Assembly (NCBI GenBank): GCA_019637435.1
Contig: JAHBVO010000004.1
Coordinates: 558,001 to 622,000, forward strand
Reading direction: 5' to 3'
Length of the DNA stretch: 64,000 nucleotides
Source: Candidatus Obscuribacterales bacterium
Lineage (GTDB): Bacteria > Cyanobacteriota > Vampirovibrionia > Obscuribacterales > Obscuribacteraceae
Below are positions 27,239 to 35,211 of this stretch, piece by piece (the first letter of the stretch is position 1; every line of letters begins with the position of its first letter). Both the position numbers and the translations under genes were made by a program. The notes under the pieces were generated by a model. It did not search any database. It saw only the letters and a program-made list of their open reading frames with translations, and was not told the DNA's origin.

Positions 27239-27415
27239 ACCTGTCTCCCCTGTTTGCCCAGGCTTTCACCAAAAGTGGGGCAATAGTTCTGGCGTCACTT
27301 TGGGAGGCGTTGCATTGAATCTTAGAGGAAATAAACTCAAGCGCTACTGTTAGCGCGAGGAGTCCCCAGTTGCGCTACATAGAGAGAAAATGTAACCGCA
27401 CAGGAGGACAACTAA

Positions 27416-27868
27416 ATGACACTGAAGCAAGGAAGCGCTGTCGAGGTATTGAAGTCGGCGCATGCGCGCGTTTTAGGGAAATTCGACAAGTATGATTCGA
27501 AGCTCAGTGCTGACGACAAAGAGAAGGTCCTGGCAGATGTCGCTTTCGAGTTGAACGTTTTATCGGTGCTCGAGATAGAAGTTTTTTATCCCGCTATTCG
27601 TGATATCGATGGCGTTTCCAGCCTAGATCAATTCATTGAAAATCATGATCAGGTGAAAATCATGACGGCACAAGTGCAGCGGTTAATGGGCGATGAGGCT
27701 GATTTCGATGCTCAATTCCAGGAACTGCGAAATCTTGTGAAGAAGCATTTTACTGAAGAGGAACAAGATCTCTTTTCGTCCTTGGAAAAAACCTCGGTCG
27801 ACTTGAATCAACTTGGAGAAGGACTTAGCAAAAAACGCGAAGACGTGACAGCGAAGATCGTGTTTTAG
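27416..27868 (+). CDS. Hemerythrin-like (HHE) helical protein lacking one ligand histidine
   Basis: 150 residues, four-helix-bundle pattern of the HHE family. The segments AVEVLKSAHARVLGKF, FIENHDQVKIMTAQVQ and LVKKHFTEEEQDLF carry three of the usual His (and Glu) positions. The second helix reads FELNVLSVLEIEVFYPAI, where the family has E-x-x-x-H-x-x-x-E-E, so the metal-ligand His there is absent although the Glu is kept. Iron binding is therefore uncertain. CAGGAGGACAACTAA before the ATG is a strong ribosome site. Two other small helical-bundle genes lie at 33439 and 33970. Confidence 0.78.
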   Translation: MTLKQGSAVEVLKSAHARVLGKFDKYDSKLSADDKEKVLADVAFELNVLSVLEIEVFYPAIRDIDGVSSLDQFIENHDQVKIMTAQVQRLMGDEADFDAQFQELRNLVKKHFTEEEQDLFSSLEKTSVDLNQLGEGLSKKREDVTAKIVF

Positions 27869-27893
27869 CTAGACGCGCACTCCTGATTTTATA

Positions 27894-27986
27894 AACCGAT
27901 ATCGGTTCAGATTGCAGACTGAAAACGATATCGGTTTATCTTATTTTTGTAAGCCTTGGCAATTTAGTCCTGAACCGATATCGGTT
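27894..27986. repeat. Dispersed palindrome, 3 copies (27894-27907 and 27973-27986 exact; 27923-27936 one mismatch)
   Basis: Copies start 29 and 50 bp apart, in a 229-bp gap between the hemerythrin-like gene and the TPR gene. The middle copy reads AAACGATATCGGTT. A TATAAT box follows at 28026-28031, 40 bp after the last copy. Confidence 0.9.
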
Positions 27987-28025
27987 TAGCTTCCATTCGC
28001 CTCATAAAATGTTGCCACATTGGTC

Positions 28026-28031
28026 TATAAT
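28026..28031 (+). promoter_or_regulatory. Probable -10 box of the TPR gene
   Basis: Perfect TATAAT 67 bp before the GTG start at 28098. A good -35 hexamer is not evident. Three palindrome copies lie just upstream, positions suitable for regulation from above the promoter. Confidence 0.4.
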
Positions 28032-28097
28032 GACAACTCTTGTTTCGTTGTCGAAAAATCTGGCGCGATAGCCGTTTTTGCGTGATGCGGAGGTCCT

Positions 28098-29729
28098 GTG
28101 AGCAAGAAGTGGAAAGAGTTGATGGAGAGGGCTGCTACTCTTGCCGCAGAGGGCGCGCATCTTGAAGCTGAAAAGATTTACCTGGACGCAGTTGGTGCGG
28201 TAGAGAGGAATCAGAAAAATCAAAATCTTCTAGCTGAAACCCTCCAAAAACTGGGCTTGCTCATGACTGTCATCGGCAGTTTCGATGAAGCAGAAGGCTA
28301 TCTCCTTCGCGCGCTAGCAATTCGTAAGGAACTGCATGGTGAGTTGCATGAAGAAGTCGCGGACACCTTGACCGCTCTAGGACGCATTTATGCCCCCTAC
28401 GAAAGTGAGGAGTCAGAGAAACTACTCAGGAAGGCGATTTCGATATACGAGGAATTAGGGGAGCCTTCCATAGTATTTCCTGCCGAGCATCTGTCTACAC
28501 TGTTTCTTTTGCGAGGAAAGCGTGAGGAACGCAGACAGTTGCTCGCAGAGTTGGTTTCTAGAATGGAGAATGGTGTCGAGAATAAACCACTGCTCGGCAA
28601 GAGTTTATTCATGCTCGCTCAATTTCACGAAGAAGATGATGAGTCTGAATCGGAATGTCTGGCAGCGCGAGCCGTGCCTCTTCTTTGTGGTGATGTGAAA
28701 TTTGCACAGTCCGCTGCAGAAGCCGCAACGCTTCTGGCAAAACTTCAAATGCGCAAGCAAAATTTCGCCGCCGCCCAGCAGAATTTTGGGCTTGCTATTG
28801 AAAAAGCCATTTTGACTCCGCAGACATCTGCGCATACACAGGTCGAAGCTCTTACACGCCTGGCGCGTCTTAAAGCCATCGCAGCCAAAAATTACAAAGG
28901 CGCTGAAACGCATCTTGCCGAAGCGACGTTGATTTGTCGCTCTCAGGTGCCACCACTGCCGATGCATAATGTGATTCTTGAATACGAAAAATTGTGCGAA
29001 TTCACTAACGAATACGAGTCACTGGAGAAGCTTCGACGTGAATCATTGGATGCCTTCAAATCGATCATAGACGACTCTCGTGATCGCTGCCAGGCAGATG
29101 AACGCAGTGCGTATGCATCTGGAGAAGCCGTTAATTTGTCTCGTCTTATGCGCAGGCTTGGACGCCTTGACGAAGCTGCCGATTTTGCCAAATACGCAGT
29201 GGAAACCGATGAGCGCATCACCAGCCCCAAACTCGTAGGTAGCCTTCTAGAGCTGGCAGCAGTCCGTGTTGAGCAGCAAAGACTCGAGGAGGCTAACGAA
29301 CTCTGCACGCGAGTGATGCAACTCAAGTTTGATGGAAATTGGTATTTCCCTCAACTAGCGGATGCGCTGCGACTGACAATATTGCTGGGGCGCGATCAAG
29401 ACGCACGTCATCTTCGGAATGTAGCAAATGGCTTCATGCAACGCTTCGCCAGCAACTGTGAGTGGAGCAAAGGTCTTTGTCACAGGTTGGCCCTTGTCTA
29501 TCTTGAAGTCGGCAGCAAAACAGAAGCGGACCAGCTACTCGAGAGAGCGTTGAGGGCAGCGGAGCAGGCAGAGCCTGTAAACACACTATTTTTCGCTCAC
29601 TTGCTCGAGAGTTGGGCCGCTCAATTTCGGCTGATTGGCGACGTTGATTTATCTTTTGAATACGATCTACGCGCCCAAACCATTCGCGATAGACTAGGGG
29701 TGTCCGCTAGCTTGCCTTCCGCACGCTGA
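28098..29729 (+). CDS. Soluble TPR protein
   Basis: 543-residue helical protein without signal peptide. It consists of TPRs of the kinesin-light-chain style with longer, 42-residue spacing: LAETLQKLGLLMTVIGSFDEAEGYLLRALAIRKELHGELHEEVADTLTALGRIY, and later repeats through SKTEADQLLERALRAAEQAEPVNTLFFAHLLESWAAQF. The start is GTG at 28098 with GGAGG five bases upstream. Its 3' end overlaps the small convergent gene at 29707 by 23 bp. Probably an interaction scaffold; partners are unknown. Confidence 0.82.
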   Translation: MSKKWKELMERAATLAAEGAHLEAEKIYLDAVGAVERNQKNQNLLAETLQKLGLLMTVIGSFDEAEGYLLRALAIRKELHGELHEEVADTLTALGRIYAPYESEESEKLLRKAISIYEELGEPSIVFPAEHLSTLFLLRGKREERRQLLAELVSRMENGVENKPLLGKSLFMLAQFHEEDDESESECLAARAVPLLCGDVKFAQSAAEAATLLAKLQMRKQNFAAAQQNFGLAIEKAILTPQTSAHTQVEALTRLARLKAIAAKNYKGAETHLAEATLICRSQVPPLPMHNVILEYEKLCEFTNEYESLEKLRRESLDAFKSIIDDSRDRCQADERSAYASGEAVNLSRLMRRLGRLDEAADFAKYAVETDERITSPKLVGSLLELAAVRVEQQRLEEANELCTRVMQLKFDGNWYFPQLADALRLTILLGRDQDARHLRNVANGFMQRFASNCEWSKGLCHRLALVYLEVGSKTEADQLLERALRAAEQAEPVNTLFFAHLLESWAAQFRLIGDVDLSFEYDLRAQTIRDRLGVSASLPSAR

Positions 29730-29940
29730 ATGAAGCCTCGATTTGGGACTGTAGCTTTACAAGGCTAGTCATTTGTTCCCAGACTAAGTCGCGCATCTCT
29801 TCCAGCTCGTAGCGGCCAATTTGTCCACGGTCATAATGACTGCACACTTTGTCCCACAATGCGAAAAGCATCTTCGCAGATTTTGCTTCGCGTGCTTCTT
29901 GTTGATATTCAGGTAAATCAAATCTATCTACAAGGTACAT
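29707..29940 (-). CDS. Small hypothetical protein
   Basis: 77-residue charged, helical protein of unknown function (MYLVDRFDLPEYQQEAREAK...). It has no membrane segment and no cysteine pairs. GAGGGAG ten bases before the ATG is a good ribosome site, and the composition is protein-like, so I regard it as real despite its 23-bp overlap with the convergent TPR gene. It may be co-transcribed with the zinc-ribbon gene 50 bp upstream. Confidence 0.6.
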   Translation of the reverse strand: MYLVDRFDLPEYQQEAREAKSAKMLFALWDKVCSHYDRGQIGRYELEEMRDLVWEQMTSLVKLQSQIEASFSVRKAS

Positions 29941-29990
29941 GATCTATACTCCCTCTTAGTCTCGCGCAGTCGATGGGCATAGGCAGCCGA

Positions 29991-30194
29991 TTATCCGCCT
30001 TGGAAGTCGACATCAGTGTGCATCATCTCTTCCTCTTTGACGTCGCGGACGTCAACTGGAACTAACTCATTCCGCGAGGTGTTATCGCATTTTGGACAAC
30101 GCAGTGCGCCTTCGTCAAAAGCAAAAACTTTCTCGCATTTGAGACAGTGATATTTGCCGGGCTTTGGCGGCTTGCCAACCATCGTCTGATTCAT
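29991..30194 (-). CDS. Small zinc-ribbon protein
   Basis: 67 residues with a single rubredoxin-like zinc ribbon: CLKC at about 18-21 and CPKC at about 33-36, in the context YHCLKCEKVFAFDEGALRCPKCDN. The tail is acidic. Such proteins bind one zinc ion and usually contact nucleic acid or a partner protein; which applies here is unknown. AGAGGTTTAAGTA precedes the ATG. Confidence 0.72.
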   Translation of the reverse strand: MNQTMVGKPPKPGKYHCLKCEKVFAFDEGALRCPKCDNTSRNELVPVDVRDVKEEEMMHTDVDFQGG

Positions 30195-30366
30195 TACTTA
30201 AACCTCTGATGCAATGATTTTTATACTCAGGCCTCGATATCGGGTTTCTGCGTGACAGGCATGCCACAAAATTTCCGGATTCTTGACCACTTACGAAATA
30301 GCACACATCGTTGCCGATGAAGCAAGATTGGAAAAATCTTGAGGATACTCTGTTGACTGCTTTTTG

Positions 30367-30459
30367 AACCGATATCGATTCAATACAACAGATGCGAACG
30401 GGTCCGAAGCTACGAGACTGCGTGCTTCGACCATTGTGATTCTTTAACCGATATCTGTT
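30367..30459. repeat. Dispersed palindrome, 2 copies (30367-30380 and 30446-30459, one mismatch each)
   Basis: AACCGATATCGATT and AACCGATATCTGTT, 79 bp apart. They lie in the 287-bp gap between the end of the UbiB-like kinase gene and the start of the zinc-ribbon gene, all on the reverse strand. Confidence 0.85.
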
Positions 30460-30481
30460 TAAGGACGACCCGGTTCTGGGT

Positions 30482-32305
30482 TCAACTCTGCGAATTAGTC
30501 TTTCTGTCGCTGATGAATATTTCGAGAACTAAACCAAATCCACAACCAGCAGCCAGGATGAAGCATATGATGGCGATGCCCGGGTAGCCCCAAATCGTAA
30601 AGGTTGATTTGATCTGCATAAGTTGAGTCGCGCCCATAATCAGCGCTGCCAAGACCAGCCCCATTGTTATGCGATTAGCTATTTTTTGGCAGCCGCTCAT
30701 GAGCATCTGCTCGTCAATAGCATCAACGGTGATTTTCAGCTGATTATTTGCGACTGCATCCAGAATTGTTCCAACTTTTCCCGGCAGTTTTTCGAGTAGA
30801 TCTACCGTTTCAAGAATATTTTGGAAAACGTGAGCGGGTGTTAGAGTCCGCATCACATGGCCCTTCATAATTTCAGTAATGTTCTTCTCCAAAAACTTTC
30901 TTGAATCGAAGTTGTTGTCGAGGAGGTCTGCGACTCTATCGAGATTGACTAATGTCGTGCCCAGGGTACCAAACTCAAACGGCAAAGCCATTCCATTGCG
31001 GAAGGCCGCTTGCGAGATGCCTACAAAAACGCGTCCAATCTCCAGTCGGTCAGCTGGTGCGTCGCGATGTGCCAAAATGAGGTCCGCGATAGCTCTTCGA
31101 AAAGCGTCCTCATCGAAAATCTCCCGTTTCGAGCAGAGATTGGCGAGAAGGTCGGCGACGTGCTCGCCTCGTCCCTCGTTTATTCCCACTAAAATCTGAA
31201 CAAGCTTTTCCTGCATTGATGCTGAGACCCTGGTTACCACTCCGAGGTCCAGCAGCGCGAGCTTTCCGGTGCTCGTGAACAGAATGTTGTCGGGGTTCGG
31301 GTCTCCATGGACGAAGCCATCGACGAGAATCTGCTTGAGATAGGCGTGGAAAATTTCTCCGGCTAGTGCTGCCTTCTCGGCTGCAAGAAGGCCCAGATGC
31401 GAGGAGTCGCGAAGCTTTCTTCCGTCAATGAATTTCAGCGTGAGGACGCGCGACGTAGAATAGCGTTTGATCGGTTCTGGCACTACAATGTGGTCGAGTT
31501 CCTTCAGTGCTTGCTGCAGATGCTCGAGGTTGTACGATTCCTGCCGATAGTCAAGTTCGGAAATAATGGTTTTCTTCAATTCTTCGACAATGGTTTTGAA
31601 CGAAATAATCTTGCCGGTTTTTGTATGTTGATCGCAAAAGTCAGCGACCTCTTCTAACGTCGAGAGGTCATCGTAGACGATGCCTTGAATACTGGGTTTT
31701 TGAACCTTAACTATGACCCGCCGGCCATCTTTAAGTGCTGCAATGTGACTTTGTTCGAAAGGCGACACCGTGAGTGGTGCCTCATCAAACTTTGTGTAGA
31801 TTTCAGACAGTGGTAATCCGAGCTCTGCTCTAATAGTCGCATCCAGTTCCACTAAACCCATAGGCTCTTGTGCAATCTGCCTGGCTGTTAGCAGATCCGC
31901 GATGCTGTGCGGTAGAAGATCCGGTCGTTTCGCTAAGAGTTGCGCCATTCGCACGTAGGTAGGTCCAAGTGCACTGAGGTCCGCTAAGAAGTTTGAACTG
32001 TGATAGTCGGAGTCGATACTTGGGCCGGAACCTGTCTGAACCTTTGTTGCGATTGCTCCTGCGTGTGGTACATCGCTTGCACCGTATGTGGTGGCAAAAG
32101 CTGAACCATTGCCATCAGTGCTGCCGCCGCTTCCAACGCCTGGAAAAAACGCAGACTGAACACCACCTATGTCCGCAATTCCGTGACTTCCGAGCCATTC
32201 GTCAAGCCCCGCCTTATGCAGAAGGTCGTCATGTCCGTATTTCCAAAGAAACATACCTAGTGCTTTGTACTTCTGCAAACGTTGTGCTCTTTGAGAAAAG
32301 TCCAT
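30482..32305 (-). CDS. ABC1/UbiB-family atypical kinase with C-terminal membrane helices
   Basis: 607 residues. Kinase-like core from about 108 to 390: VIVKVQKP (catalytic Lys), the YRQES-containing helix, LVDGFVHGDPNPDNILF (H-G-D-x-[HN]-P-x-N catalytic loop) and LALLDLGVV (metal-binding Asp). Two membrane helices near the C-terminus (about 548-566 and 574-595) match UbiB architecture. The family's signature KxGQ motif reads RMAQ (YVRMAQLLAKRPDLLP), and the Ala-rich nucleotide loop reads VSPFEQSHIAAL. Those two features normally define ABC1 ATPase behaviour. Family members act in ubiquinone or other isoprenoid lipid metabolism. The first 95 residues contain a Gly/Ser-rich insertion. Confidence 0.85.
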   Translation of the reverse strand: MDFSQRAQRLQKYKALGMFLWKYGHDDLLHKAGLDEWLGSHGIADIGGVQSAFFPGVGSGGSTDGNGSAFATTYGASDVPHAGAIATKVQTGSGPSIDSDYHSSNFLADLSALGPTYVRMAQLLAKRPDLLPHSIADLLTARQIAQEPMGLVELDATIRAELGLPLSEIYTKFDEAPLTVSPFEQSHIAALKDGRRVIVKVQKPSIQGIVYDDLSTLEEVADFCDQHTKTGKIISFKTIVEELKKTIISELDYRQESYNLEHLQQALKELDHIVVPEPIKRYSTSRVLTLKFIDGRKLRDSSHLGLLAAEKAALAGEIFHAYLKQILVDGFVHGDPNPDNILFTSTGKLALLDLGVVTRVSASMQEKLVQILVGINEGRGEHVADLLANLCSKREIFDEDAFRRAIADLILAHRDAPADRLEIGRVFVGISQAAFRNGMALPFEFGTLGTTLVNLDRVADLLDNNFDSRKFLEKNITEIMKGHVMRTLTPAHVFQNILETVDLLEKLPGKVGTILDAVANNQLKITVDAIDEQMLMSGCQKIANRITMGLVLAALIMGATQLMQIKSTFTIWGYPGIAIICFILAAGCGFGLVLEIFISDRKTNSQS

Positions 32306-32471
32306 CGGCTTATTTACCTCGACCCGGTGGTGACGGTTGGCAGTGCTAAGTAATGATCGCGCTTTTGCGGAGCCGAAAGTGTCATCTGCTTATGTGTATG
32401 TAGCAAGGGAACTGAGGGCCTGTGCGCGTAACCGTGGTCGCTTGGAGTCCTTTATTGTTTTGCAGAAAAGG

Positions 32472-32515
32472 AAAATCCAGAGAGAGAGTCTTCGCTCAAT
32501 CAATCTCTGGATTTT
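32472..32515 (-). terminator. Hairpin terminator after the lipoprotein gene (possibly bidirectional)
   Basis: AAAATCCAGAGA pairs perfectly with TCTCTGGATTTT (12 bp) around a 20-base loop that can form a small inner stem. The stem ends are A/T-rich, giving a U-run on both strands. It lies 71 bp after the stop of the lipoprotein gene (reverse) and upstream of the UbiB-like gene, so it probably separates the two units. Confidence 0.65.
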
Positions 32516-32585
32516 TCCACTATGTGCTCTACTCACCAAAGTGATTAGATTGCTCTGGTCCGAGACGAACCCGGGCTAGATGAAT

Positions 32586-32918
32586 CTAGTTCGTTTTCTT
32601 CTCGGCTTCCAATTCATTGGTTGCTTTCTCGGCATTGGCATCTACTGATGCTTTGCTCACGTCAGCTCCTTCTTCCACCGTCTTTTTCGCGAGGTCGGCG
32701 CTCTCTTCAACATTATCTTTTTTAGCATCAGCATTCGCTTCTATTGCCTTCTTTTGATCGTCAGCATTTTGATCGATTGCTTGTTTTTGCTCGTCCGCGT
32801 TCTTTTCAATTGCATCTTGTTGCTGCGAGAGCTTTTTGTCTTCAGCGCTGGTGCAGGCAGTACAGAGAGAAACAGAGAGACCCAGGATCGCGATTGTTGC
32901 CAATATGCGCTTGTTCAT
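32586..32918 (-). CDS. Small lipoprotein with six 11-residue repeats
   Basis: 110-residue lipoprotein from the ATG at 32918, which has GGAGGT seven bases upstream; the longer open frame to 32969 is not needed. Signal peptide MNKRILATIAILGLSVSLCTAC, with C22 the probable lipidated residue. Residues about 35-100 form six 11-residue units of the type DAIEKNADEQK, QAIDQNADDQK, KAIEANADAKK, DNVEESADLAK and so on. The period suits a right-handed (hendecad) coiled coil. It probably forms a fibrous spacer anchored in a membrane. No catalytic residues are visible. Confidence 0.82.
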   Translation of the reverse strand: MNKRILATIAILGLSVSLCTACTSAEDKKLSQQQDAIEKNADEQKQAIDQNADDQKKAIEANADAKKDNVEESADLAKKTVEEGADVSKASVDANAEKATNELEAEKKTN

Positions 32919-33438
32919 AATAACCTCCGACGGTTTGTGTATTGAGAGTGATGGCTCGGGGCCGTTCACGAAGTTCGTGCCTTTTCACCCGACCTTTCAT
33001 AGCACACACAAAATTCGGTGGCGCTTAGTCAATGCCGAAGTGTTGCTGTTTTGTCAAAAATGCGAATTTGCGGCGATTTGCGGTATCTGTTTGCAACTCT
33101 GCTCTTCGAAATTTATAGGGCACTCCCGGTGAGAATCAGCTAATGTCTGCCGCCGACAATCGACTGCGCTTCGAAAGAATGTGTTTCCGAAATAGCTTCC
33201 ACAACTGCTCGTGGAACTCTTTATCTAAACCGATATCGGTTTAGAAACGACTCTTCGGCCCGCGGCGTCGGACATATATAAAGGACTGAGTCTTCTCTGG
33301 CGGTCGGCTGTCAAGCCGGAATGTGTACGCCCTTCCCGGTTTGAACATCAAATGCGCTTAGAAGTGCTAGAAGACAGGTAATCGATAATTGCGCCTCTCA
33401 CCTCGCACTTTTGCGAGCAGGACATTTGAGGAATTAAA
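32919..33438. other. 520-bp divergent intergenic region
   Basis: Lies between the lipoprotein gene (reverse) and the small helical-bundle gene (forward). It contains one exact palindrome copy (33228-33241) and an A/T-rich TATATAAA at 33275-33282 that may be a -10 region. I see no gene or RNA in it. Confidence 0.6.
33228..33241. repeat. Dispersed palindrome, 1 exact copy
   Basis: CTAAACCGATATCGGTTTAG, a 20-bp perfect palindrome when flanks are included (33225-33244). It lies about 35 bp upstream of the TATATAAA box of the gene at 33439. Confidence 0.9.
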
Positions 33439-33873
33439 ATGAACATCTTCACCTATTTGAACACTGACGAAAACCACTTAAAAGAATTGATGTGGGACGT
33501 CACCAACAATTATCCGGAATGGACTCAGGATCGTGTTTTTGAGTCCGTCAAAAACGTTATTGATTCCGTTCACGCACACATTAAGAAAAAAAATGAGTTG
33601 GTACTTTCCAACGTTCGAGACCACGAATCGATATCCGATGTTCTCTCTAAGTGGGATGAGCAAACGTCAAACATCGACGAAACGATTAACAGTCTCATCA
33701 TGATTCATGTCGACGAGCCTGGCTTTGAGCAGCTACTGATTAAGCTCTCGAAAATGGTCGACAATTTGATCTCGTTCTCGAAGGATGAGTTGTACCCGGC
33801 CGTTCGCTCGGTCGCGACCGAGGAAGAGCTCAACAGAATGAACAAACATCTAGATAGCTTGGTTCTTAGCTAG
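33439..33873 (+). CDS. Small helical protein, possibly degenerate hemerythrin-like
   Basis: 144 residues, predicted helical bundle. VIDSVHAHIKKKNELVL, IHVDEPGFEQLLIKL and SFSKDELYPAV recall the helices of HHE proteins, but several expected ligand histidines are missing. Metal binding is doubtful. GAGGAATTAAA precedes the ATG. It is same-strand with the ferritin-like gene, 96 bp downstream. The family assignment is tentative. Confidence 0.6.
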   Translation: MNIFTYLNTDENHLKELMWDVTNNYPEWTQDRVFESVKNVIDSVHAHIKKKNELVLSNVRDHESISDVLSKWDEQTSNIDETINSLIMIHVDEPGFEQLLIKLSKMVDNLISFSKDELYPAVRSVATEEELNRMNKHLDSLVLS

Positions 33874-33969
33874 AGAACGGCGAGCTGTCCGTGACCTGGC
33901 ATGCCATGCCAGCAGCTGCGCCTGTAATCGGTTTGGAGACGAACCCACATTCTGAGTGGAGGTAAGAGA

Positions 33970-34440
33970 ATGAATGCAGACGAAATAGAAAGTATGAACA
34001 CATTGCTGATGGGAGAGTTGTCGGCCGTGGAGTCATATGATAGAGCTTTGGAGCGAGTTCAACGACCCAAAGTTGCCGAGTTGTTGACACAGGCTAAAGA
34101 TTCTCATGCCGAAAGGGTGGAGCGCTTGCGAGATGCGATTACCAGATCCGGCGGCGAGCCGATCGAAAATCCTGGAGCCTGGGGGAACTTTGCAAAAATG
34201 GTGACATCGACTGCGGCTGCAATGGGAGACTCCGCAATCGTCGCCGCGCTCGAAGAAGGCGAAGACCTGGGTTCCAACGAGTACGAATGGAAAATCATGA
34301 ACATCCATGGCGATAACAGAAAGCTGGTAAGGGATGAACTTTGGCCAAAACAACAAGCTACGCACAAGTTGCTTAGTAATCTTGTGGTGCAATCCAACGA
34401 TGGAACGTGGCCTCCCTCGCCGGAGACGCGAGACGGCTAG
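33970..34440 (+). CDS. DUF2383/ferritin-like four-helix protein
   Basis: 156 residues. Resembles the DUF2383 (PA2169-type) family of ferritin-like bundles: IESMNTLLMGELSAVESYDRALERV in helix 1, DSHAERVERLRDAI in helix 2, ALEEGEDLGSNEYEW in helix 3. Glu and His residues are spaced as for a di-metal site. The family has no established reaction. TGAGTGGAGGTAAGAGA before the ATG is a strong ribosome site. A terminator follows 80 bp after the stop. Confidence 0.72.
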   Translation: MNADEIESMNTLLMGELSAVESYDRALERVQRPKVAELLTQAKDSHAERVERLRDAITRSGGEPIENPGAWGNFAKMVTSTAAAMGDSAIVAALEEGEDLGSNEYEWKIMNIHGDNRKLVRDELWPKQQATHKLLSNLVVQSNDGTWPPSPETRDG

Positions 34441-34518
34441 ACCACTCGGTTTCTTTCACAGCACAGCAAAGAAATAGGCTCGCGTTCAGACGCCAGTTTC
34501 AAAAAAACTTTGGGAGAC

Positions 34519-34546
34519 GGCACCTTTTTTTCCGGTGCCTTCTTTT
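34519..34546. terminator. Rho-independent terminator between convergent genes
   Basis: GGCACC (34519-34524) pairs with GGTGCC (34534-34539) around a T-rich loop, followed by TTCTTTT. An A-run at 34500-34507 gives a U-run for the reverse strand as well, so it may serve both the ferritin-like gene and the membrane zinc-ribbon gene at 34567. Confidence 0.6.
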
Positions 34547-34566
34547 GGTGTTGTATTTAGTATCAT

Positions 34567-34980
34567 TTACTTCTGGCGCCAATTCGAGCCCCGTCGAACA
34601 TGCTTGCTGCATGTCGCGCAGTACCAGCTGAATTGAGGTGCTGGAATTATTTCAGGAATCATAGGGTCATAGTGATCGCATCGTCCGAATGGACCGAATC
34701 TGTAAAACATATGTCGCGATACATTGGAATCATGATAGGCTCGCCAGGTGAAAACGACATTGAAGGAGTTTTCGCATCGGGGACACACAGGTTGATTCTG
34801 GAAAAGGTAGGCGGCCAGCAGGAAAGTTGTCGCCGCGAAGAATATCGCGATGACTAGAAGAACCGTTTTCCTGCTTACGGCGAATGGCTCCACTTCGTTT
34901 TCTCGTAGCCCACTGCGGGCATTATAGGTTATCTCGCAGAAACTGGCTTGCTTGTTGTCCAGCCAACATTTCCCGGTCAT
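34567..34980 (-). CDS. Single-pass membrane protein with cysteine pairs
   Basis: 137 residues, unrecognised. One membrane helix (TVLLVIAIFFAATTFLLAAYLF, about 39-60) is followed by CPRC (about 69-72) and, near the C-terminus, CATCSKH, together a plausible zinc ribbon split by a 50-residue insert. Start at 34980; the ribosome site is weak, and a shorter start is possible. The gene is convergent with the ferritin-like gene. Reality is likely because the membrane helix and the Cys pairs both make sense. Confidence 0.55.
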   Translation of the reverse strand: MTGKCWLDNKQASFCEITYNARSGLRENEVEPFAVSRKTVLLVIAIFFAATTFLLAAYLFQNQPVCPRCENSFNVVFTWRAYHDSNVSRHMFYRFGPFGRCDHYDPMIPEIIPAPQFSWYCATCSKHVRRGSNWRQK

Positions 34981-35211
34981 GTAACAACTTGGAGCTTAAA
35001 ATTTTAGCCTCACTTGATTTCGTCCATGCATCGCAAATGCTGATGAATAGCAGAAAAAGCCCGGAACGTAAGCATTAAGTGAATCGATGGCGTAAGGTAT
35101 TCGAAAGGACCGTTTAAGCTATTAGAGTAAATATAAGGCTACCCTGTTAGCGATCGTGGCAGAAGCTAATCCAGCACTCGGATTCAAGGATCTGCCGAGT
35201 TTTAGCTGAGA

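Noticed and set aside
30232..30245. CCTCGATATCGGGT as a palindrome copy
   Set aside because: Four mismatches, although it is intergenic and near real copies.
33626..33639. AATCGATATCCGAT as a further copy of the palindrome
   Set aside because: Three mismatches and inside a gene; GATATC alone is too common to count.
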